This document shows, piece by piece, positions 38,325 through 49,800 of a stretch of 64,000 bases of DNA. Under the pieces are notes generated by a model. The model worked only from the letters and a program-made list of their open reading frames with translations. It did no database searches and was not told where the DNA came from. How positions within the stretch are numbered: position 1 is the stretch's first letter; the number at the start of each line of letters is the position of its first letter. The translations under genes were made by a program, and so were the position numbers. The stretch lies in contig NC_088300.1 in NCBI RefSeq assembly GCF_032854445.1, forward strand, positions 81,522,101 through 81,586,100. The letters are read 5' to 3'. The DNA is from Liolophura sinensis. Lineage: Eukaryota > Mollusca > Polyplacophora > Chitonida > Chitonidae.

Positions 38325-38480
38325 TTAATTTATTTATTTTTTGATTGGTATTTTATGCTGAACTCAAGAATATATCACTTATATGACGGAGTCCGCATTA
38401 TGGTGGGAGGAAACCGGGCAGAGCCTGAGGGAAAGCCACAACCTTCCGCAGGTTGCTGCCAGACCTTTGTGAATGAGGGT
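38325..38480 (-). mobile_element. SINE copy, minus orientation
   Basis: On the + strand it reads 'ttatttattttttgattggt', 'attttatgctgaactcaaga', 'cattatggtgggaggaaacc', 'gcaggttgctgccagacctt'. This is the reverse complement of the family 3' half. Confidence 0.65.
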
Positions 38481-39079
38481 TATAATATATTATTATTACA
38501 ACAAAAACGACAAATTATCGATGTTGGGTTATTGTATATGATTTACATGGACATATACCAGCATATTCACCATGGGTGCTCCATTAGATACACGTAAAGG
38601 TGAAATAAAAAACTACATCCCCAAAGACTTTATGTTCACACGAAATGTTCCCTCGACACAATATTTATGTTATTTTAGTCTGTAGACTGCATTTAATATT
38701 TTTTCATCTTAATAATTAGGTCCAGTTAAAGAATCCCATTAAAGTTGAACCCTCTGCCTGTCTTATCGACCACGGAGGCCTGGCCGGGTACCATCCTGCC
38801 ATGAAGACCCACCGGGATAATGTATTGAAAAGCCCTGTAAAACATTGCCATAATCCATGCAGTAGGCGTACCCACTGTGTACTTTTCTTGAAGTGTGACT
38901 TAATCTATAATTACTGCTATGTGTACACCTCTAAGTTAGCACCCTGAAAACTAGAACATATAACTAGAACAGTTTTACTTCTAATATTTTGAAAGAGAGT
39001 TATTAGGTAGATTCTGGAAAACACATCCAGCATAGTGACTGGCCGATTTATTGACTGATTTTCGCTCACATACTGTGAA

Positions 39080-39365
39080 CAGTTATGGTAGTACCCCTTG
39101 AGAGTATGATGTTTTTTCACAGTTTACAGACTGTAAACTTTTACAGTGACTGTATCACTGTGGCGTGTGAGCAGTATGTGAGACATCCACGTAGTTATGG
39201 TAGTACCCCTTGAGAGTATGATGTTTTTTCACAGTTTACAGACTGTAAACTTTTACAGTGACTGTATCACTGTGGCGTGTGAGCAGTATGTGAGACATCC
39301 ACGTTGTTATGGTAGTACCCCTTGAGAGTATGATGTGGTATCACAGTTGACAGACTGTAAACTTT
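39080..39365. repeat. 112-bp tandem repeat (about 2.5 copies) with a palindrome
   Basis: 'gttatggtagtaccccttga' recurs at 39082, 39194 and 39306. Each of the first two units holds the perfect palindrome 'agtttacagactgtaaact' (39121-39139, 39233-39251). The third has one change in it. Confidence 0.88.
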
Positions 39366-39369
39366 TATA

Positions 39370-40130
39370 GCCAAGTCGAGTGATAGGCCTAGCGTCTGCA
39401 ACACGATCAAGTGTCCATGCTGTTGGGTCAGCTAATTTTGAGGTGCAATGACTACCTTGCTCAACCCCAGTGAAATTAACAATCAAGCTAATCTTTTATG
39501 TTTGTAATAACACCTCACAAAAATAAATGAGGCTTGAATTATATTGAATGGAAACAGCGAGCATAGCGGCCTGTAGACGAGGTGTGAACTGAGCTGGAGG
39601 GCCACCCTGGAAGGGCATGTTGTTGTAGGGCAAAGGCTAGCTTCTCCATACAGTTCATGTCACAGCCAGCCGTTTCAAACAAGCAAGCAATTGAACAACT
39701 TATGCATTCTGGAAGTGAAAATCTGGACTTCTGGGCTTCTTTTTTGTTTGTTTTTCTTTGGGGGGATATAAGCCTTGTCCATCAGCCTTTTGTTTAAGTA
39801 GGTATACCTAAATTAGCAAGTCTAATGGGACTCTGATCGAGTCATCAAAGGGGTCCGTATTTTTTCAATCAGTGACATTTTTAGGCCATGTATGTAACTG
39901 TACAGGATCCTGTGTTGTGTTACTGCAGTCGTAAGCCACACTTGGGTATGGAGTAATCTGGAAATTAGTTGTAAAAGTATAGCAATTGTCTCCTGGGGTC
40001 TGTGTTGTACACATAGAGAAGCCTTACATGCCTGCAGTGACTGCATCACTGTGGCGTCACAATGTCAATGGTGACTGTATCGTAGTGTTCAGAGGACTTT
40101 AAATAGAGTAGTATCTGCACTGTCTCTAAA
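39370..40130. other. Upstream flank of DNMBP, nothing recognised
   Basis: Unique sequence. An untranslated first exon and promoter of the downstream gene may lie here or further left, but I see no signal that fixes them. Confidence 0.4.
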
Positions 40131-40134
40131 CGAC

Positions 40135-40515
40135 CTGACAGCTTGTGTGTTAGCTTGTGATGAGTCTGTTAGCTTGTGACGAGCCTGTTAGCTTGTGATG
40201 AGTCTGTTAGCTTGTGATGAGTCTGTTAGCTTGTTACAATCCTGTTAGCTTGTGACGAGCCTGTTAGCTTGTAATGAGTCTGTTAGCTTGTGACGAGCCT
40301 GTTAGCTTGTGACGAACCTGTTAGCTTGTGACGAGTCTGTTAGCTTGTGACGAGCCTGTTAGCTTGTGACGAACCTGTTAGCTTGTGACGAGCCTGTTAG
40401 CTTGTGACGAGTCTGTTAGCTTGTGACGAGTCTGTTAGCTTGTGACGAGTCTGTTAGCTTGTGACGAGTCTGTTAGCTTGTGATGAGTCTGTTAGCTTGT
40501 GACGAGCCTGTTAAG
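40135..40515. repeat. 19-bp minisatellite just upstream of DNMBP exon 1
   Basis: About 20 copies of 'gttagcttgtgacgagcct' with t/c variation. It ends 64 bp before the likely start codon. There is no visible relation to the exon junction. Confidence 0.93.
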
Positions 40516-40579
40516 GTATTGAGGCTTGTCCCCTAATGTTTGTTTACCTGTATGTATAATTGCACCTGAAATGTTTCAG

Positions 40580-40853
40580 ATGAAGGCCAAAGTCGGCCAA
40601 TATGTCAGAGCCATTCATGACTTCAAAACGGTGCAGAGAGGGGAGATAACCTTGAGGAAAGGTGATGTGATCCTTATATCCGGGTGTATTGACGAGAACT
40701 GGCTGTGTGGGCGAGTTGGGGTGCATGAGGGCAACTTCCCTGCTAGCTTTGTGCAACATGTAGACATACCCACCATCAGAAATGGTCAGAAGCTCTTTGT
40801 GGCCAGCGAGAACTTCCCCGCTCAGGTGGAGGGAGATCTGGAATTCCGTAAAG
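40580..40853 (+). CDS. DNMBP: DNMBP exon 1 (SH3-1 and half of SH3-2)
   Basis: SH3-1 shows VRAIHDF, the GD-V-ILISG RT/n-Src region, ENWLCGR and NFPASFV. SH3-2 begins KLFVASENFPAQVEGDLEFR and is split by intron 1 within KG-D. The donor is gtaatc, phase 1. The frame is also open a short way upstream, so a longer N terminus cannot be excluded. Confidence 0.9.
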
Positions 40854-43800
40854 GTAATCTCTTGGTCACATTTTTTAGCAACAATTCTGTGAGGTTATTG
40901 TATTGGTCAGCATGGATTCTGTAGTGGAGGAAGTACACGTATGAGGTTCAGTACTTTCCCAAAAAAGAATCGACAAGGCGCAATAGCAACAAGTCGATTC
41001 TTCTCTCAGGAATGTACTGTTACGAGTGCTTTCTCTATCTTAAATGATAGCCATTAGCAATATTCATGTACCTGAGTGACTTTGTTTCCTACTCAAATGA
41101 TAGATAGAGTAAACATTTGACATAAATTGTCCTTTTTTATGTAGTGAATGTGGACTATACATATCTAAAAGGCTGAAAACTATATTACCGTCCTTTATGT
41201 AAAACATGCTTGAATTTATAGCGGGTTGCTTCATACATGTGGGCCCAGTTAAATTTTGTCGGATAGCTGCATGCATGTTTATTGTATTTTTGAACACAGA
41301 CACTAACTGAACAGGACAGCATCACGGTAGAACATACTGTGGCATAGTATGTCGGCATGGGTGTCTTATACCAGGTTGAGATGGCACAGTGATGCACTGT
41401 GCATCATTTCACCATGTAACGCTGATTTTGGTGTCTCTGTACACAACATTTACATCGTACTGTACTTACTCTAATAAGAATGTACAGTATCTGCAGTTTT
41501 CTTAAAAAAAATACTGTTTGACATTAGTGTGACTCACAACTATCTTAACAAGTTATGGTAATGTATTGGTCAACATAAATTCTGTGAAGGTAATGTATAG
41601 GTCAAGATGGAGTCTGTGCATGGGTCAACATGAAGGCTGTGAAGGTAATGCATGGGTCAACATGGAGTCTGTTAGGGTAGTGTATGGGTCAACATAGTCT
41701 GTGAGGGTAATGCATGGGTCAACATGGATTCTGTGAGGGGCATGGGTCAACATTGAGTCTGTGAGGGTAATGTATTGGTAAGCATGGATTCTATGAAGGT
41801 AATGCATGGGTCAACATGGAGTTTGTGAGGGTAATGCGTGGGTCAACATGAATTCTGTAAGGGTAATTATTTGGTCAACATGGATTTTGTGAGGTTAATG
41901 TATTGGTCAATGTGGATTCTGTGAGAGTAATGTATCAGTCAGCATGGATTCTGCAAGGGTAATGCATGGGTCAACATGGAGTGTGTGAGGGTAATGCGTG
42001 GGTCAGCATGGATTCTGTGAGGGTAATGCATTGATCAGTAGGGATTCTGTAAGGGTAATGTATTGGTCAGCATGGAGTCTGAGGGTAATGCATAAGTCAA
42101 CATGGATTCTGTGAGGTTACTGTATTGGTCAATGTGGATTCTGTGAGAGTAATGTATTAGTCAGCATGGATTTTTCAAGGGTAATGCATGGGTCAACATG
42201 GATTCGATTCTGTAAGGACAATGCATGGGTCGGCGTGGATTTTGTGGGGTTACTGTGTTGGTCAACGTGGATTCCGTGAGGTTACTGTATTGGTCAACAT
42301 GGATTCTGTGAGGTTACTGTATTGGTTGTCATGAATTCTGTGAGGGTGATGTATTGGTCAACGTAGATTCTGTGAGGTTACTGTCTTGGTCAACATGGAT
42401 TCTGTGAGGTTACTGTATTGGTAGTCATGGATTCTGTGAGGGTGATGTATTGGTCATTGTGGATTCTGTGAGGTTACTGTTTTGGTCAATATGGATTCTG
42501 TGAGGTTGGTGTATTGGTCAACATGGATTCTGTGAGGGTACTGTATTGATCAACATGGATTCTGTGAGGGTAATGTATTGGTCAACATGGATTCTGTGAG
42601 GTTAATGTATTGGTCAACATGGATTCTGTAAGGGTAATGCATAGGTCAACGTGGATTTTGTGAGGTTACAGTGTTGGTCAACATGGAGTTTGTGAGGTTA
42701 CTGTATTGGTCAACATGGATCCTGTGAGGTTACTGTATTGGTCAACATGGCTTCTGTGAGGTTACTGTATTGGTAGTCATGGATTCTGTGAGGGTGATGT
42801 ATTTGTCAACATGGATTCTGTGGGGTTACTGTATTGGTCAACATGGATTCTGTGAGGTTACTGAATTGGTCAACATGGATTCTGTGAGGTTACTGTATTG
42901 GTAGTCATGGATTCTGTGAGGGTGATGTATTGGTCAGTGTGGATTCTGTGAGGGTAATGTATTGGTTAGCATGGATTCTGTGAGGGTAATTCATTGTCAG
43001 GATGGGCTCTGTGAGGGTAATGTATTGGTTAGTAGGGTATGTCAGTAACTTGACTTTTTTAACTTTTATTTGCTTGTAGGGCACCTCCGTGAAAGAGACA
43101 GTTATAAAGCCAGTGCGGCGCAGTGAATCAGGAGTCTCCCACCAATGTGGTTGATGTGAGTTCAAGTTCAGCTCATGCTGGCTTCCTCTCCATGGGAAGG
43201 TCTGCCAGCAGCCTGTGGATGGTCGTGTGTTTCCCCTGGGCTGTATCAAGTTTCCTCCCACCATAATGCTGGCCGCCGTCGTATACGTGAAATATTCTTG
43301 AGATCGGCATGAAACACCAATCAAATGAAACAATAAATATTTGCTTGTTTTGGAGATTTAGAACCAACTTTCATCTTTTACACTTTCTTGATGAGAAGTT
43401 TGCACTTGGACTCTTGGGAAATTATCTAATTACCTTATTAGATCATTGTTTTTCTTGTTTAATGCAGGTGACATGATTGTTGGACTTCAGAAGATTGACT
43501 CTAACTGGTGGAAGGGCAGTGTCCATGGCAGGGTGGGGATTTTCCCACTAACTCATGCTGACCTGTTGGACACCCTGGATGACATTCCTCCGGAGAATGT
43601 TCATGAATTTGGCAGACAGACGTCCTTTGGCACAAGCTCTGGGCCTCCCGCTGGTCATCAGGTGGAGGCAGAAGCGCTGGTGGCGTCCACGCCACAGCTG
43701 GATGATGAGCTGGGTTTTAATAAAGGTGACACAATCCTGATCACTGAGGTGATAGATGCGGACTGGTACCGGGGCCATTGTCATGGTCGCTCTGGCATTT

Positions 43801-46800
43801 TCCTTTCTGACTGTGTCCAGGTGATGGGTGACCTTAGTGTGTTAGGAGCAGAGCCTGTCAAACCCCGCCCTCGCTCCTTCTCCAGAACAACTGGCCACAG
43901 TTTTGAGGACACGGCCTCCTTACCTCATCCCTCCTCCACTTCCAGCACTCTAAACAAGATGACGTCTAACCAAGACAGCCCCAGTGGCAGTCATAAGGGA
44001 ACCTCCAGGAGCTCAAGTTTGGACAATCGCAATCGCAGTGCGTCATACAACAGTGAGAACACACGCTCACGGGACAATGAGGTTACACCCTATGCCAAAA
44101 CCCTGTACCCATTTGTCTCACAGGCAGCCAATGAGCTTACTTTTATGGATAATGAGATTGTGAAGTTGATAAAGCATGTGGACGACTCATGGATTGAGGG
44201 CGAGATTGATGGGAAGGCAGGACTGTTCCCGGCCAGTTTTGTGGAGATCATTGTGGACTGTCCATACGAGTTTGATGAGGGGATGGAGCCCCGTCTGCAG
44301 GCAGGTGGGGAGAGGCCCTCAGGGGGCCCTGTGACTGGTGATGTGAGGGAAGCCAGCAAAGGCCCAAGTGGAGGGGTGACAGAGGAGAGGTATGGCCTGG
44401 TGCTTTACGACTTCACTGCCGAGTCCACACGAGACCTCAGCCTGTCAGAGGGAGACACCATTATTGTTCTCAGAAAGATAGATGACAATTGGCTTGAGGC
44501 CAAAGATGAGTCTGGAAATGTTGGGATGTGCCCAGTACAGTTTGTGGAGCTTATAGGAGCTGAGCCACCATCGTTAGCAGGTACTGTACACAAAGCAAAG
44601 CTAGACTCACAAGTTGACAAACATGGCAGAAAATCCAGGGATTTTGACATGACAAAGCTAAATGGAGAATCTGAGGGAAAGGTGAAAGTGTTTGAGGATG
44701 TAGATGAGGTGAGAGAGAATCAGTCTGGAATTTCCAACCATGTTGATTCTGACTCATCTAGTTACAATATCCAGAAACCTGACATCATAAGTAAAAGAAA
44801 ACCAGCCACACCCATCGTGAAGCCACAGATAAAACCAAAACCAGAGCTGAAGCCCAAGCCACTTGTTGCCCCTAAACCTGTGTTCAAGGGAGGTAAATCT
44901 GTGCAGCCGAAGTCACGCCCTAACTCAACAGAGCTGTTTGCTAGCTCTCAGCTGTCAACCCTGGACTCTCTAATCAAGGAGGAGTTGCTGAGGGGCGTAG
45001 AGGAGACGGGCAGGTCCAGGAGCTCCAGCCTACAGAGTGGGGGATCCTCTGGGTCAGGAGGCCCAGGATCTGCATTTGATATTTCAGGGGCTGAGGGCCC
45101 AGGTTCACCTGGTGACATGCCAATGGAGGTCAAACCAGAGATTTCAGCCACAGAGAAACGTAAACCACAGAAGCCTGCACCACCCATGAAGGCCATTGGC
45201 CGAGAGTCTGTGTTCTGTAATAAGGCATATGAAGACGATCAAGGCCGCTGTGAAATGGGAGAACCCCAGAAGTCTGTGGGACAATCAACGTTCTTCATAG
45301 AGAGTGCAGGGACTGATGTGGACGACTTAGGCGGGGTGGGTAGGACATCGGTATACGGGAGTAAGAGACCTCAGCCCACCAGACCACCACCCACTAGGCG
45401 CCCACCAGTCCCTGTGAGCCGCTCCAGCACCTTAGATGATGCAGAAGTTTACCGGCGCCCTTCTCTGAGGAAACCACCTCCCCCAAGGCCCACGGGACCC
45501 AGAGTGGCGTCCGCACCCCCAAAGGCAGTCATGACCCCCGTGATAATGGATCCCACTGTAATGACCAGAGTTGATGCTGCAGCAGGTGCCCTTTCAACGA
45601 GGCCCTCGCGACCCGCCCCACCGCGGCCTCTACCTCGCTCCTCACCTCCACAGAGACCACCTCCAAAACCGTCACCCCGCAGTCCTACAGATCTGATGTC
45701 CTTCAGCCCTAACTCTACTCAGGACAGTAAGTATTACCAGTATAAACACACAGTTCTTTGGACAGTTCCAAGACACTTTGTCTTACTGGAGGAGTGGCTT
45801 TGTCCTGTACATGTAACAGAGACTTACTGCTAGCTTGGTAATATTGGTCACCCTGGGCACACAGGTGGGATCAGTAATGGTTTGTCAGCATTCTCGTGTG
45901 AAGTATCTCATTAATCCCATTAATTAGCTGTAGAAAGGAGAATTAAGTTTGTCTTCCATATTTGTAGAGACTGAAGATGATTGTGAAGCTGTGGCAGACC
46001 TTAGGAAGAGAATAGCCGAGGTACAGACTGACTTACAGGTGAGATGAGACATTGTCATATTAATGAAGTATATCCTGTACGATGGTGGATGAACGCCCCA
46101 CATAGAAAGGCACTGAGACAGAAGGTTCCTCATCTTCTGAGGGCTCGTATTGGTAATTTTGGTATAAAATCAGGTAATAATGTTATTACCTGTATGTCAT
46201 ACCCAGAGCATTGGCGTCCAATAAAGACTTAAGGGATGTAAAGGTAAAAGGGTTGTAACTTGAAAGCACTGCATATATTGAGCTGAGGTTTTGCATGTAT
46301 GTAAATGTGAAGCCCAGTGACATGAGGGGATCTTGATGTTCCTGAGCATCGTTCTGATGTATTCATTTGATTAATGTTTTACACCGTACTCGAGTATTTC
46401 ACATACCGTATACAACCGGGGCTGACATTGTCGATCAACATTCATGACTTAGTCTCCTGTGTATTAGAATTAATGTAAGGGTAAAAGCACAATGACACCA
46501 GGGGGGATGTTACATCATACATGCCTTTACAACACTGTTATTTGCCATTATTAATACAAAACTCCAAATTTCATGACTTTTTTCTGTATTAAACTCTTTA
46601 AGGTAAATGGTAATGTACTTGAGTACTTGTATTGAGCTAAAGCCTTGCATTCATTTGTTTCTCACATGCTCCTTGCTGGGCACACCAAAGAACCTAAACA
46701 GCTGTCACTAAAAGAGTTTTCATTGTTTAAACATTCATTTGTAATATGGGCACATAGGTCGTCACAATATGAAACTACTCGTATGGTGCAACAGGAAGTT

Positions 46801-49800
46801 TTGTGTCATATTATCTGAGACAAGAAGACATCATATGCGTGTATGACTTCAACCTGTGTGGAGGTCTTCACTGGGAGATAGGCCTGGCAAGGAATCTTGT
46901 GAAACAGTGTGGAATAAACCCATGTTTAGCAAGGCACCTGTGACTATAAAGCAGACTGCTTGCTGGCCCCACCTTCTGACATTGTCAGACAGTTTCCATG
47001 GCTTAGGGTTTGTATGGTGCAATGATTTGGCAAGCGCTACCCCCCACGCTGCCTTTAATACATTGTATGTACGTAACTAAACGTTCATTGCACCACATGT
47101 ACATAACCTTGACATATGGGTAAAGCCTTCTGCTGTGTACTTGTTACCTTCTAGTTATGTTTGTTTGAAAGCTCCAGTGTTAAACTGTAATTGGTGTTCT
47201 TTTTTCAGAAATACCTGAAGTCTCAGCAAGAACTTGAAATGATGATGTCAAGAGTGAGTGATGAAGATGATAAAGAGGAAATTGAAGATAACTTAACATT
47301 TTACCAAGCAAACATAACAGGCTTATCAGAAGAACTGTCTAAACTAACAGGTGAGCTAATACTGACATAAAGTACAATTTACATTTAGTTTTACATGTAC
47401 CTAGCAGGTGTAAAAAACTTTCACAGAGCTTGTCAGTGTAACATGTAACAGAAAGTTGTCTGGGGGCTTTAATAGATTAACACTAATACGGCTTAGGTCT
47501 ACTTAAATAGGTAGGAAAAGCAGTCTGGTGATCAGTGTTTGAGTAAATATTAAAGGCATGAAGTCAAATACGCTGTAGGTATTCAGTTAAACTGGAAGCC
47601 TGATCAGAAAATGTCAGTTTCATCTTGTAATAAAACAGTTAAACAGTGGATTAAACACTACTGTGTAAGGGAAACTGATGCTGGGTATGAAGTAGACTAA
47701 GAGATAATTCCAAGTCATGCATTTTCCACACGTGTTTCTGTTAGCTGACCTGCACCAGTTGACGGGAGAGGGAGACAGGAGTGGGAAGGGGACAGAAGAG
47801 GTGCTGGGAGCACCTCGGAGTGTGCAGCAGTTGCGGCTGGAGGAGGAGCAGGAAGAGCAGAGAAAGAAGAGGGAGGAGGAGGAGAGGAGGGAGCGCGAGG
47901 AGCGGAGGGTCGAGAGGGAAAGGAAACGACAAAACGTGATTGATGAGCTGCTGCAGACAGAGAAGGATTACCTGCTCTACCTACAACTGGTTGTGGAGCA
48001 CTTTCTGGGACCATCTGCTGAAAAGGTAGAAAACACACTGAAACCTGTCACATCTCAGTGTACTGGTCACACCCCAGTGTAGTGATCACACTGAGTGCAC
48101 TGGTCACATCGGAATGTACTGGTTGCACTTGAGTGTACTGGCCACACCTGGGAGTAAAGTGTGTAACATGTATGTGATTGTTTGTTTCACCTGTCCTCCA
48201 TAGACATCTAAGTTGTGATGTGTGGTACATGCATGTGATTGTTTGTTTCAGATGTCCTCCATAGACAGTGAAGTACTGTTTGGTAACATGGAAGAGATAG
48301 CTGATGTGGCCCAGAAACTGCTGTCAGCCATGAAGGAGTGTGTGAATGGGAAGCCCTTCAGTGAGCAGGTTGTAGGTAAGGAGGAGTGTGCGAATGGGAA
48401 GCCCTTCGGTGAGCAGGTCGTAGGTAAGGAGGAGTGTGCGAATGGGAAGCCCTTCAGTGAGCAGGTTGTAGGTAAGGAGGAGTGTGCGAATGGGAAGCCC
48501 TTCGGTGAGCAGGTCGTAGGTAAGGAGGAGTGTGCGAATGGGAAGCCCTTCAGTGAGCTGGTCATAGATAAGGAGGAGTGTGCGAATGGAAAGCCCTTCA
48601 GTGAGCAGGTTGAAGGTAAGGAGGAGTGTGCGAATGAGAAGCCCTTCTTTGAGCAGGTCGTAGGTCAGGCAGAGTGTGTCTGAATGGGAAGCCCTTTAGT
48701 AAGCAGGTCGTGGGTAAGGAGGAGTGTGCGAATGGGAAGCCCTCCAGTGAGCAGGTCATAGGTAAGGAGGAGTTTGTGAATGGTAAGCCCTTCAGTGTGC
48801 AAGTTGTAGGTAAGGAGGAGTGTACGAATGGGAAGCCCTTCAGTGTGCTGGTCGTAGATAAGGAGGAGTGTGCGAATGGGAAGCCCTTCGGTGAGCAGGT
48901 CGAAGGTAAGGAGGAGTGTGCGAATGAGAAGCCCTTCAGTCAGCAGGTCGGAGGTAAGGAGGAGTGTGTGAATGGGAAGCTGTTCAGTGAGCAGGTCGTA
49001 GGTAAGGAGGAGTGTGCGAATGGGAAGCCCTCTAGTGAGCAGGTCGTAGGTAAGGAGGAGTGTGCCAGTGGGAAGCCCTTCAGTGAGCAGGTCGTAGGTA
49101 AGGAGGAGTGTGTGAATGGGAAGCTGTTTAGTCAACAGGTCAGAGGAAGGAAAGTTGTTTGAATGGCAAGTTGTTCAGTGAGCAGGTCGTAGGTAAGGAG
49201 GAGTGTGCGAATGGGAAGCCCTTCAGGGATCAGGTCAGAGGAAGGAAAATTGTGTGAATGGGAAGTTGTTCAGTGAGCAGGTCAGAGGAAGGAAAGTTGT
49301 GCGAATGGCACATTGTTTAGTGAACAGGTCGTAGGTAAGGAGGAATGTACCAATGGGAAGCCCTTCAGGGATCAGGTCAGAGGAAGGAAAATTGTGTGAA
49401 TGGCAAGTTGTTTAGTGAGCAGGTCAGAAGAAGGAAAAGTGTGTGAATTGCAAGTTGTTCAGGGAGCAGGTCAGAGGAAGGAAAATTGAGTGAATGGCAA
49501 GTTGTTCAGTGAGCAGATCATAGGAAGGAATATTGTGTGAATGGCAAGTTGTTCCATGAGCAGGTCATAGGAGAGATAATTGAGTGAATGGCAAGTTGGT
49601 CAGTGAGGAGGTCAGAGGAAGGAAAATTGTATGAATGGCAAGTTGTTCAGTGAGTAGGTCATACAAAGGAAAATTGTGTGAATGGCAAGTTGTACAGTGA
49701 GTAGGTCATAGGAAGAAAAATTGTGTGAATGGCGAGTTGTTTAGTAAGTAGATCATGAGCGAATGTTGTGGGTCGTGGGTAAGGAAAGTTGTGAGAATGG

